DNA of 31,722 bases from an uncultured Blautia sp. (lineage in GTDB: Bacteria > Bacillota > Clostridia > Lachnospirales > Lachnospiraceae), in NCBI GenBank assembly GCA_900547615.1, contig URHH01000019.1, positions 1 through 31,722 of the forward strand, given 5' to 3'. The notes beneath the pieces were generated by a model. It made no database searches, was not told the origin of the DNA, and saw nothing but the letters and a program-made list of their open reading frames with translations. A program made the position numbers and the translations under genes. Positions 21,814-30,008 of the stretch are shown here, piece by piece; the first letter of the stretch is position 1, and each line of letters starts with the position of its first letter.

Positions 21814-23430
21814 ATGAAGATTATCTTTTTGGGAGCCACACATGAAGTAACCGGAAGCTGTTATTATCTGGAAGGGGCAGGCAGGAAATTCCTGGTGGAC
21901 TGCGGTATGGAGCAGGGACCAAACTACTACGAAAATGAAGAACTGCCCGTTGCGCCGGGAGATTTGGATTTTGTACTTCTTACCCATGCGCATATGGACC
22001 ACTCCGGAAATCTGCCGGCATTATATGCCAAAGGATTCCAGGGGCCTGTATACGCCACAGACGCAACCTGTAATCTCTGCGATATTATGCTTCGTGACAG
22101 CGCACACATTCAGTTATTCGAGGCTGAGTGGAGAAACAGAAAAGGACGCCGCCAGGGCAAGGAAGAATTTGTTCCTGCATACACAATGGAAGACGCGCTG
22201 GGCGTGCTGAAAAACTTTGTAGAATGCCAGTATGACAGGGTGATCCGCCCGGCAGAGGGAATCAGCGTTCGTTTTGTGGATGCAGGTCATCTTCTTGGTT
22301 CAAGCAGTATTGAAGTGAAGATTACAGAAGAAGGTCAGGAGAAAACCATTGTCTTTTCCGGAGATATTGGAAATACAAATCAGCCCCTGATACGTGACCC
22401 GCAGTATCTTCACAATGCAGATTACGTTGTTATGGAGTCCACATACGGAGACAGAAGCCACGGAGAAAGACCGGATTATGTCAGGCTTCTTGCAGAGGTG
22501 ATCCAGGAAACCTTTGACAGAGGAGGAAATCTTGTGATTCCTTCTTTTGCTGTGGGACGTACACAGGAAATGCTGTATTTTATCCGGCAGATAAAGGAAG
22601 AAAGGCTTGTATACGGGCATGATGGATTCAAGGTGTATGTAGACAGTCCGCTTGCAAACGAGGCAACCAGTATTTTTGCAGAGCATACTTACGACTGTTA
22701 CGATGAGGAAGCAATGGATTTGATCCATAAGGGAATCAATCCTCTTTCCTTCCCGGGACTGAAAACTTCGATCACAAGCGATGATTCCAAAGCCATTAAC
22801 TTTGATGAGGACTGCAAGGTTATTATTTCAGCCAGCGGTATGTGTGATGCCGGACGAATCAAGCATCATCTGAAACACAATCTCTGGAATGAAAAAAATA
22901 CGATTCTTTTTGTAGGTTATCAGGCGATCGGCACACTGGGACGTTCTCTTCTGGAAGGGGCGACGGACATTAAGCTTTTCGGCGAGCCGGTGCACGTTGC
23001 GGCGAAAATTCTTCAGATGCCGGGAATCAGTGGTCATGCAGATGTAAATGGTCTTCTTGACTGGGCAAAAGCATTTGAGGGAAAACCGAAAAAAGTCTTT
23101 GTTACACATGGCGAGGACAACGTTACGGAAATTTTTGCAAAGCGGCTTACAGAGGAACTTGGATATGATACAATGGCGCCGTTCAGCGGAACATCATATG
23201 ACCTTCTGAATAACGAGTGCCTGTATGAAGCGAAGGGCGTGAAGATCGAGCGCGCTTCCACATCGCCGAAAGCAACGAAGGCAGCGCAGGTTTATCAGAA
23301 GCTTCTTTCACTTGGACACAGGCTTATCAGCGTGATACGGAAAAATGAGGGAAGTCCCAATAAGGATCTGGAGAAATTTTCCAGAGACGTGCAGTCTCTT
23401 TGCGATAAGTGGGACAGAAATGATATATAA
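21814..23430 (+). CDS. Metallo-beta-lactamase/beta-CASP ribonuclease-like protein (Ysh1/CPSF-73 type)
   Basis: 538 residues from ATG 21814 with AAGGGGG eight bases before; a TTG two codons earlier is not needed. The MBL fold begins with FLGATHEVTGSCYYLE and has the metal-binding THAHMDH (His58, His60, Asp62, His63), further metal ligands in DAGHLLGSSS and FSGDIGN, then the beta-CASP domain (MESTYGDRSH, VIPSFAVGRTQEMLYF, DSPLANEAT, SASGMCDAGRI) and a C-terminal RMMBL motif (GHADVNGLLDWA, VTHGE). Members process RNA ends or act as exo/endonucleases. The last 80 residues are a basic helical tail. It differs from RNase J in length and motif detail. It starts a transcript after the repeat region. 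Confidence 0.93.
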   Translation: MKIIFLGATHEVTGSCYYLEGAGRKFLVDCGMEQGPNYYENEELPVAPGDLDFVLLTHAHMDHSGNLPALYAKGFQGPVYATDATCNLCDIMLRDSAHIQLFEAEWRNRKGRRQGKEEFVPAYTMEDALGVLKNFVECQYDRVIRPAEGISVRFVDAGHLLGSSSIEVKITEEGQEKTIVFSGDIGNTNQPLIRDPQYLHNADYVVMESTYGDRSHGERPDYVRLLAEVIQETFDRGGNLVIPSFAVGRTQEMLYFIRQIKEERLVYGHDGFKVYVDSPLANEATSIFAEHTYDCYDEEAMDLIHKGINPLSFPGLKTSITSDDSKAINFDEDCKVIISASGMCDAGRIKHHLKHNLWNEKNTILFVGYQAIGTLGRSLLEGATDIKLFGEPVHVAAKILQMPGISGHADVNGLLDWAKAFEGKPKKVFVTHGEDNVTEIFAKRLTEELGYDTMAPFSGTSYDLLNNECLYEAKGVKIERASTSPKATKAAQVYQKLLSLGHRLISVIRKNEGSPNKDLEKFSRDVQSLCDKWDRNDI

Positions 23431-23449
23431 AAACAGGATAAAACAAAAC

Positions 23450-23474
23450 CAGCCCCGGAATCATTCCGGGGCTG
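23450..23474. terminator. Strong hairpin terminator between converging genes
   Basis: Perfect 11-bp stem CAGCCCCGGAA / TTCCGGGGCTG with a 3-base loop. On the minus strand it is followed by a T-rich run (GGTTTTGTTTTA), so it ends the TSCPD gene well. On the plus strand the tail is poor. Confidence 0.85.
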
Positions 23475-23502
23475 AAGTATTGTTGGAGCAAAAAGAAGAT
23501 GC

Positions 23503-23745
23503 TCAGATTCCTGCTTCGTGCAGAGCTTTTACAAGCTGGTCTGGACAGGAAGTAGGTTTGCTGCCACACTGAATTCCTTCCAGACGGCGGACAACCTCAT
23601 CTGCGTCCATTCCTTCAACAAGAGCGGCAACGCCCTGTGTGTTTCCGGAGCAGCCTCCGATAAATTTTACGTTGTGCACTTTTTTGTTGTCATCTACTTC
23701 AAATTCGATTGCCTGCGCACACACGCCTTTTGTTTTGTACATCAT
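23503..23745 (-). CDS. TSCPD domain protein
   Basis: 80 residues, GGAGG eight bases before the ATG. The pattern VCAQAIEFEVDDNKKVHNVKFIGGCSGNTQGVAALVEGM, then RRLEGIQCG and the eponymous TSCPDQL, is the full TSCPD (TIGR03905-like) small protein. The same domain occurs at the end of some vitamin-B12-dependent ribonucleotide reductases. The four conserved cysteines (8, 32, 60, 67) may bind metal. No function is established. It is monocistronic and converges on the MBL gene at the shared hairpin. Confidence 0.9.
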   Translation of the reverse strand: MMYKTKGVCAQAIEFEVDDNKKVHNVKFIGGCSGNTQGVAALVEGMDADEVVRRLEGIQCGSKPTSCPDQLVKALHEAGI

Positions 23746-23835
23746 AGCTTTATCCTCCAGTTGCTTTGCCCGTTAGGGCTTTTTATATTGATTTGATTAT
23801 GAGATAATACTATTATAACAGACAATAAAAAAAGT

Positions 23836-23864
23836 TTCCATATAAATTAAACTTTTGGTATAAT
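23836..23864 (+). promoter_or_regulatory. Extended -10 promoter of the mtnN operon
   Basis: TGG-TATAAT (TG at 23856-23857, box 23859-23864) is an extended -10; the -35 at 17-bp spacing (TTCCAT, 23836-23841) is weak. A small inverted repeat ACGGA-CTA-TCCGT (23886-23898) lies in the leader just before the ribosome site. Confidence 0.65.
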
Positions 23865-23926
23865 AAAATTGTAAAAAAACGATTTACGGACTATCCGTGG
23901 CATATAGAGAGGAGATATTTTATATT

Positions 23927-24625
23927 ATGGAACGAATTGGAATTATCGGAGCAATGGAAGTTGAGGTCTCCAGACTGAAAGAAAAAATGGAAAATGTAAA
24001 AATCACAAAAAAAGCTTCTATGGATTTTTATGAGGGAACTCTTTTCGGAAAAACGGTTGTTGTAGTGCGCTCCGGTATCGGCAAAGTAAATGCGGCAGCC
24101 TGCACACAGATTTTGGCAGATGTATTTCAGGTGGAGGCAGTTATTAATACGGGAATTGCGGGAAGCCTGAATAAAGAAATCAATATCGGAGATATTGTGC
24201 TGGCGACAGACGTTCTTCATCACGATATGGACGCGACAGGCTTTGGTTATCCAAAGGGACAGATTCCTCAGATGCAGGAGTTTTCTTTCCCGGGAGATGC
24301 CGCGCTTCGAAGCCTTGCGGAGAGGGTCTGCAATGAGGTGAATCCGGACATACAGGTTTTCCAGGGCAGAATCGTTTCCGGAGACCAGTTTATTTCTGAC
24401 AGAGAAGTAAAAGATGAAATTATACATAATTTTGGTGGGTTCGCAGTGGAGATGGAAGGCGCTGCGATTGGTCAGACAGCTTACCTAAACGGTATTCCGT
24501 TTCTGATCATCCGCGCTATTTCCGACAAGGCGGACGGAAGCGCAACTATGGATTACCCTGCTTTTGAGGCTGCGGCAGCAGAGCACAGCGTAAATCTTAC
24601 AATGGAGTTCATAAAACGGGTGTAA
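23927..24625 (+). CDS. mtnN: 5'-methylthioadenosine/S-adenosylhomocysteine nucleosidase
   Basis: 232 residues from ATG 23927; GGAG is 12 bases upstream, longer than usual. It cuts the glycosidic bond of MTA and SAH, removing products of SAM use. The start IGIIGAMEVEV carries Glu13 (equivalent to E. coli Glu12); VVVVRSGIGKVNAA and TGIAGSLN follow; the substrate-binding VEMEGAA has Glu177 and the catalytic Asp200 lies in RAISDKADG. All key residues are present. It heads an operon that also encodes a SAM-dependent methyltransferase, which fits SAH removal. Confidence 0.95.
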   Translation: MERIGIIGAMEVEVSRLKEKMENVKITKKASMDFYEGTLFGKTVVVVRSGIGKVNAAACTQILADVFQVEAVINTGIAGSLNKEINIGDIVLATDVLHHDMDATGFGYPKGQIPQMQEFSFPGDAALRSLAERVCNEVNPDIQVFQGRIVSGDQFISDREVKDEIIHNFGGFAVEMEGAAIGQTAYLNGIPFLIIRAISDKADGSATMDYPAFEAAAAEHSVNLTMEFIKRV

Positions 24626-24691
24626 GCTGTCATAAAGAGAAGGTTCTGCATATACTGGAATAGACTATGTGAAGGGACTGCAGACATTTCT

Positions 24692-25069
24692 ATGTATTAT
24701 GATAAATTTTACCCATTTTATATGACGTATGGAAATCCTCTGCTGTACAGCGGAGAAAAAATGCACCAGGACGAATTTGAGCTGATGAAATCCTACTACC
24801 CGGAGACTGCGAGAATGATCCAGGAAAAGGTAGAGCAGGAATGCGAATTTCAGGACTACGAGGGAAGCCGCCTTTACGACGAGCATCCGGACAGACTGAT
24901 GATCGCTTCTATGGCAGGAAGGATCAGAAAAGAAATAGAAAAGAATCCAAAAGAGGATCTTTCGTCCCAGGGAATGACGGGAGGCTTTCTTGATGAGCTG
25001 ATCCAGGTGCTTCTCTATCAGGAAATTTCAAGGAGACGGTGCAGACGCCGAAGGTGCAGAGGATATTAA
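24692..25069 (+). CDS. Conserved hypothetical protein
   Basis: 125 residues. It starts MYYDKFYPFYMTYGNPLL and is tyrosine-rich at the N-terminus, then an acidic middle (EQECEFQDYEGSRLYDEHPDR), ending in a very basic Cys/Arg tail (RRRCRRRRCRGY) that could touch RNA or DNA. The ribosome site is weak (GAAGGGA about 14 bases away). It is 66 bases after mtnN and nine bases before the methyltransferase, suggesting a functional link with one of them. I recognise no domain. Confidence 0.72.
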   Translation: MYYDKFYPFYMTYGNPLLYSGEKMHQDEFELMKSYYPETARMIQEKVEQECEFQDYEGSRLYDEHPDRLMIASMAGRIRKEIEKNPKEDLSSQGMTGGFLDELIQVLLYQEISRRRCRRRRCRGY

Positions 25070-25078
25070 GGAAATGTG

Positions 25079-26260
25079 ATGATGAAAACATTAAAAGAAT
25101 ATTTGGAAAAACAGATCAATGAACAGTTAAAGCAGGCTGTGTTAAGCGGAAAGAGAAAGGGTGAAGGCCCCTCTCTTATTAAAGTCCGTCCTGTAGAAAT
25201 AAAAGGGCGTATTTTATATCAGGCGTCCTCCACAGAAGGAACGCAGATTTTTCATAAAAACTATGAGAGAGAAGAGGTTCTGGAGTTTCTTGAAAAAGAG
25301 ATCACAGAGAATTTTACTCAGCTTCAGGGACAGGGAGAAACTCTTGACGGCACAGTTCTTGTAAGTAAAAAAGGAAAGATCACAGTAAAGGCAAAGAACC
25401 ACCCTGCAAAAGAAAAAGTAAAAATCCAGGCGCACAACAGAGTAAAGCGCTATATTTTAAAGGAAGGAATCCCGGTTCCTTTTCTGATCGACCTGGGAGT
25501 TATGACAAAAACAGGTCAGATCGTATCCCAGAGATACGATAAGTTCCGCCAGATCAACCGTTTCCTGGAGTTTATAGAGGATATTCTTCCGAGACTTTCC
25601 AGGGAACGGGAAGTCACGATTCTTGATTTTGGCTGCGGAAAGTCATACCTGACCTTTGCCATGTATTACTATCTCAGAGAACTAAAGGGATATGATGTAA
25701 ATATTATCGGGCTTGATTTAAAGACGGATGTGATCAGGCACTGCAATTCTCTGGCAGAAAAATACGGATATGAGAAGCTTCACTTTTATCAGGGAGATAT
25801 TGCACAGTACGAGGGCGTATCTTCCGTAGATATGGTAGTGACTCTTCACGCCTGCGATACGGCTACAGATTATGCGCTTTTCAAGGCGGTGGAATGGGGC
25901 GCGGAGGTAATCCTTTCCGTTCCCTGCTGTCAGCATGAAGTGAACCGCCAGATTAAAAACGAGATGCTTTCTCCTGTTTTGAAATACGGGATTTTAAAGG
26001 AGAGAATGTCGGCTCTTATTACCGATGGAGTGAGGGCGGATCTTCTGGAAGCAATGGGGTATGACACGCAGATCCTGGAATTTGTGGATATGGAGCACAC
26101 GCCTAAGAATCTTCTGATCCGCGGAGTAAAAACAGGCAGGAAGAAGAGCAGGGAGGAAGTAACCAGGATGATGAGGGAGCTTCAGATCCGTCCTTCTCTT
26201 GAGAAGCTTCTTTTTGCTGAAGAGAAGCAGGATAAAGAAAAACAGGACAAGGGGGAGTGA
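25079..26260 (+). CDS. SAM-dependent class I methyltransferase (GSTCD-like/Methyltransf_32 type)
   Basis: 393 residues from ATG 25079 (AAGGA seven bases before); GTG 25076 and ATG 25082 are equally possible nearby starts. An N-terminal region of about 125 residues (DUF-like, Lys-rich, with KAKNHPAKEKVKIQAHNRVK) precedes the Rossmann domain. Motif I is ILDFGCGKSYLTFAMYY near 183-199, with GLDLKTDV and DIAQYEG beyond, and TLHACDTATDYAL and SVPCCQHEVNRQ as the family-specific stretches. The CCQHE motif is typical of this methyltransferase family, whose target (perhaps tRNA or another RNA) is not known. It is followed by a one-base gap to the next gene. Confidence 0.87.
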   Translation: MMKTLKEYLEKQINEQLKQAVLSGKRKGEGPSLIKVRPVEIKGRILYQASSTEGTQIFHKNYEREEVLEFLEKEITENFTQLQGQGETLDGTVLVSKKGKITVKAKNHPAKEKVKIQAHNRVKRYILKEGIPVPFLIDLGVMTKTGQIVSQRYDKFRQINRFLEFIEDILPRLSREREVTILDFGCGKSYLTFAMYYYLRELKGYDVNIIGLDLKTDVIRHCNSLAEKYGYEKLHFYQGDIAQYEGVSSVDMVVTLHACDTATDYALFKAVEWGAEVILSVPCCQHEVNRQIKNEMLSPVLKYGILKERMSALITDGVRADLLEAMGYDTQILEFVDMEHTPKNLLIRGVKTGRKKSREEVTRMMRELQIRPSLEKLLFAEEKQDKEKQDKGE

Positions 26261-26261
26261 T

Positions 26262-28712
26262 ATGAAAAAATTCTTGCGAAAATTTCTCATACTCTTTCTT
26301 GTATTTGTGGCAGGAGTTACAGTAACGTCTCTTTTGCAGAACCACAGGACAACGGACAACCGTTCCGATATGAACGAGCCGGTTCTTCCAGAGGTTATGG
26401 TGCAGTTTGGAAATACGGCAGCAAACAGAATGTGCGGCTATACACAGGAGATGCAGACGGATTTTACGAGAGACAGCATCACTCCCATTGATACTACGAA
26501 ACAGATTACCTTTCTTATTGCGCCGTATGGAACGGAGGTAAAAAGTCTTTCCTATGAAATCCGTACCTCAGACGGAAGCAAGGTAATTGAAAACAGAAAA
26601 ATTAAAAACCTTTCTTCAGGAGAGGAGCATTTAAAGGCGCAGGTTACCATTAACAGCGACCTTCTTATGAGTCAGGAATATTCCCTCCAGATTTCTCTTG
26701 ATACGGAGAAAGGTCCCGCTTATTATTACACAAGGCTGGTATCAAGAACACAGCTTAATACGGAGCAGTATTTAAAGTTTGTAAACAGCTTTTACGAGCG
26801 CTGCATGGATAAAGAAACAGCAGAGGAGCTGACCGCCTATCTGGAAGCAGGAACATCTGACGGAGGAATGAATTTTTCCGACGTAAATATAGGATCGACC
26901 TTTGCCACAATAAGCTGGGGAGATTTAAAACCTCAGATTTATAAAAAAGGAGTGCCTGTTATTAAAGATATTAATGAGACAACGGCAAGTGTTTCCATTG
27001 ACTATCAGATTTCTGCCATAGCAGACAACGGCGCTATAGAAGTTTATGACGTGACGGAGTTTTACAGAATGCGATATACGGAAACACGTATCATGCTTCT
27101 TGATTTTGAGCGTTCTGCCGGACAGGTATTTAATCCGAAAACATCAGTTGTTTCTGATAAAGGACTTCTTCTGGGCGTGAGAGATAAGGACGTACATTAT
27201 GTAGTAAATGAAAGCGGTACGGCAGCAGCCTTCGTTCAGCAGGGAGATCTTTGGAGCTATTCTCCTGAAAATGGAAAAATTGTGAAGATTTTCAGTTTCC
27301 GGGGAGAGGAGCAGGAGGATTTCCGGTATGTGCGCCAGGAGCATGATATAAAAATCATCCGCATGGCAGATAACGGAGATGTGGATTTTGTCCTCTACGG
27401 ATATATGAACAGAGGAATCCGAGAAGGTTACAGCGGCGTGGGAGTATACCATTACAACAACGATCAGAATGTAGTGGAGGAAAAAGTTTTTATTCCGTCT
27501 ACGGAATCCTTTGAATTTCTGAAAAAAGACCTTGGAACGCTTTCTTACGTGAGCGGCGATAATATGCTGTTTCTCCTGTTTGCGCAGAAGCTTTACATGG
27601 TAAATATTAACGGCGGAGGATATAAAATTCTGGACGAGGGGATCCGAAGCAGCAGCTTTGTCGTATCTGATACAAACGCACATGCAGCGTGGGTAGTGCA
27701 AAGCGGAGAGCATAAGGGGCAGCTTAAGGAGATTGAATTTGACACTCTTAAGACAAGATTTTTAACGCCGGCGGAAGGAGAAAAACTGAAAACGCTGGGC
27801 TTTATGAATGAGGATCTTGTGTATGGAATGATAAAGCAGGAAGATATTCTGAAGGACAAAAACGGGAAGACTACAGAAGGAATCCACACGGTAAGAATCG
27901 AAGATTTTGACGGAAATGTAAAAAAGGAATACAAAAAGGAGGGCCTGTACATTACGAATGTTTCTATCGGAAATACTCTGATGGAATTTCAGCTTTCCGC
28001 AAAAGGAGAGTCCGGTTATACTTTCAAAAAGAAAGATAATATTATGAATAATAAAAAAGCGGCCGCAAGCCAGGTGTCTGTGGAGCTTACGTCCACCAAC
28101 CGGACAGGTACGCTTGTGCGTCTTGCCTTTGAAGAAAAACCGGCAGTGGACAAGCCGCTTGTAGTGACTTCCAAAGTGAGAAGCGTTGAGAATGAGCCGG
28201 TTACACTCGATACACAGACGCCGGATGAAAATGTATATTATGTGTATGCAAAAGGCGGACTGGAGGGGATTTATACAAATCCTGCTCAGGCAGTAGAAAA
28301 GGCAGATGCCAAAACAGGCGTTGTTTTAAACCGTTCTCAGCAGTATGTATGGGAGAGAGGAAACAAAAAAACACAGATACAGCTAAATATTCAGGATATT
28401 CCGGAAGTGATACGGACAGGATCCTGGGATAAAAACAAACTGCAGGAAGGACTTGGGAAAACAGGAACCGTGATTGATCTTTCCGGCTGCAGCCTTGACA
28501 GCGTATTGTACGAAGTCAGCGTCCAGAGGGCAGTTGTGGCAAAGACAGGAAGTGATACAAGCGCAGTGATCGTGGGATATGATGAATATAATACCTGGCT
28601 TTACGATCCGGCAACAGGAGAGACGAAGCCATATGGAATGAACGACAGTACAGAGCTTTTCCAGAAAGCGGGAAATGTGTTCATCAGTTACGTGGAGAAG
28701 CCTGGTTATTAA
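26262..28712 (+). CDS. Large anchored extracellular protein, unknown function, with C-terminal C39-like region
   Basis: 816 residues from ATG 26262 (GGGGGAG before it; the upstream in-frame stretch overlaps the previous gene). A basic N-terminus and hydrophobic segment at about 6-25 act as signal anchor. The body (about 45-650) is rich in beta strands and may contain propeller-like repeats (for example KLYMVNINGGGYKIL, NVVEEKVFI), but I recognise no named domain there. The last 158 residues (659-816) have the shape of a Peptidase_C39_2 domain (QQYVWERG, then SAVIVGYDEYNTWLYDPATG), yet lack an obvious catalytic Cys and have Ser767 where His is expected. It probably is not an active protease. 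It is the last gene of the mtnN operon. Confidence 0.8.
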   Translation: MKKFLRKFLILFLVFVAGVTVTSLLQNHRTTDNRSDMNEPVLPEVMVQFGNTAANRMCGYTQEMQTDFTRDSITPIDTTKQITFLIAPYGTEVKSLSYEIRTSDGSKVIENRKIKNLSSGEEHLKAQVTINSDLLMSQEYSLQISLDTEKGPAYYYTRLVSRTQLNTEQYLKFVNSFYERCMDKETAEELTAYLEAGTSDGGMNFSDVNIGSTFATISWGDLKPQIYKKGVPVIKDINETTASVSIDYQISAIADNGAIEVYDVTEFYRMRYTETRIMLLDFERSAGQVFNPKTSVVSDKGLLLGVRDKDVHYVVNESGTAAAFVQQGDLWSYSPENGKIVKIFSFRGEEQEDFRYVRQEHDIKIIRMADNGDVDFVLYGYMNRGIREGYSGVGVYHYNNDQNVVEEKVFIPSTESFEFLKKDLGTLSYVSGDNMLFLLFAQKLYMVNINGGGYKILDEGIRSSSFVVSDTNAHAAWVVQSGEHKGQLKEIEFDTLKTRFLTPAEGEKLKTLGFMNEDLVYGMIKQEDILKDKNGKTTEGIHTVRIEDFDGNVKKEYKKEGLYITNVSIGNTLMEFQLSAKGESGYTFKKKDNIMNNKKAAASQVSVELTSTNRTGTLVRLAFEEKPAVDKPLVVTSKVRSVENEPVTLDTQTPDENVYYVYAKGGLEGIYTNPAQAVEKADAKTGVVLNRSQQYVWERGNKKTQIQLNIQDIPEVIRTGSWDKNKLQEGLGKTGTVIDLSGCSLDSVLYEVSVQRAVVAKTGSDTSAVIVGYDEYNTWLYDPATGETKPYGMNDSTELFQKAGNVFISYVEKPGY

Positions 28713-28743
28713 ATTATTTTAAGATTTTCAAAAAAAATCTATA

Positions 28744-28772
28744 TTTACAATTTTATCAGAATCAGATAAAGT
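28744..28772 (+). promoter_or_regulatory. Possible galK promoter with inverted repeat
   Basis: TTTACA (28744-28749), a 17-bp spacer, TAAAGT (28767-28772). TTATC and GATAA (28753-28757, 28765-28769) form an inverted repeat across the spacer and -10, a candidate operator for a galactose regulator. Confidence 0.45.
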
Positions 28773-28818
28773 AAAGAGAGACTGTTTTTAACCCCAGGAG
28801 GGAGAAGGAGGAAACGAA

Positions 28819-29988
28819 ATGCAGAAGGAACTGATGCAGAAATTTTATGAAATATTTGGCGATGAGGGCGATGTTCGCAGCTATTTTGCACCGGGAAGAG
28901 TGAACCTCATTGGAGAACATACAGATTATAACGGCGGACATGTTTTTCCGTGTGCGCTTACAATCGGTACATATGGAATTGCGAGAAAGAGAGAGGACAG
29001 AAAAATCCGTTTCTATTCTGCAAATTTCTCAAAACTTGGCGTGATTGAGACTTCTCTTGACGATCTTGTACCGTCAGAGAAAGCGGGCTGGACAAATTAT
29101 CCGAAGGGTGTAATGTGGACATTTGAGAAAAGAGGATATAAGCTGACAAGCGGTGTGGATTTCCTTATCTGGGGAAATATTCCAAACGGCTCCGGTCTTT
29201 CTTCTTCTGCATCACTGGAGGTTCTGACAGGAGTGATGTTAAGAGACCTGTTTGGATTTGACGAAATTACAATGCAGGATCTTGCGCTGATCGGACAGTA
29301 TTCCGAAAACAATTTCAACGGAATGAACTGCGGTATTATGGATCAGTTTGCAAGTGCAATGGGTAAAAAAGACTGTGCGATTTTCCTTGACACAAGCAAT
29401 TTAAACTTTGAGTATGCGCCTGTGAAGCTCCCGGATGCAAAAATCGTAATTACAAACAGCAAGGTAAAACACAGCCTTGTAGGTTCTGCATACAACGACA
29501 GAAGAAACGAGTGCGAGGCAGCGCTTAAAGATTTGCAGAAAGTGACAGATATTCAGACTCTCGGCGATTTGACAGAGGAAGAATTTGAGGCACATAAGGA
29601 AGCAATCCAGGATCCGGTATGCAGAGTTCGTGCAAAACACGCCGTTTATGAAAATCAGAGAACAATCAAAGCAGTAAACGCACTGAAAGAAAACAATATC
29701 GAAGAGTTTGGAAGACTGATGAACGCTTCTCACGTTTCTCTTCGTGATGATTATGAAGTGTCCTGTGAGGAAATCGATATTCTTGTAGACCTTGCATGGC
29801 AGATTCCGGGCGTGATTGGTTCCCGTATTACAGGCGGCGGCTTTGGCGGCTGCACAGTCAGCATTGTAAAAAATGACGCGGTAGATACTTTTATTGATAC
29901 CATCGGAAAACAGTATAAAGAAAAAGTAGGCCATGAGGCAGAGTTTTATGTAGTGGAAATCGGCGATGGAGCCGGAAAGCTGGCATAA
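28819..29988 (+). CDS. galK: Galactokinase
   Basis: 389 residues, GGAGG eight bases before the ATG. GHMP kinase that makes galactose-1-phosphate from galactose and ATP, first step of the Leloir pathway. The galactokinase signature GRVNLIGEHTDYNGG is at 26-40, the ATP-binding loop GSGLSSSAS at 124-132, and catalytic Asp175 lies in GIMDQFAS. The C-terminal GGGFGGCTVSIV (third GHMP motif) is intact. It is followed after 20 bases by galT. A galE or mutarotase is not in the window. Confidence 0.97.
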   Translation: MQKELMQKFYEIFGDEGDVRSYFAPGRVNLIGEHTDYNGGHVFPCALTIGTYGIARKREDRKIRFYSANFSKLGVIETSLDDLVPSEKAGWTNYPKGVMWTFEKRGYKLTSGVDFLIWGNIPNGSGLSSSASLEVLTGVMLRDLFGFDEITMQDLALIGQYSENNFNGMNCGIMDQFASAMGKKDCAIFLDTSNLNFEYAPVKLPDAKIVITNSKVKHSLVGSAYNDRRNECEAALKDLQKVTDIQTLGDLTEEEFEAHKEAIQDPVCRVRAKHAVYENQRTIKAVNALKENNIEEFGRLMNASHVSLRDDYEVSCEEIDILVDLAWQIPGVIGSRITGGGFGGCTVSIVKNDAVDTFIDTIGKQYKEKVGHEAEFYVVEIGDGAGKLA

Positions 29989-30008
29989 GAGCGAAAGGGG
30001 ATTGGAAA

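Noticed and set aside
28722..28740. Terminator after the large surface protein
   Set aside because: The AGATTTT/AAAATCT stem is only seven AT-rich pairs (one G-C) and no T run follows.
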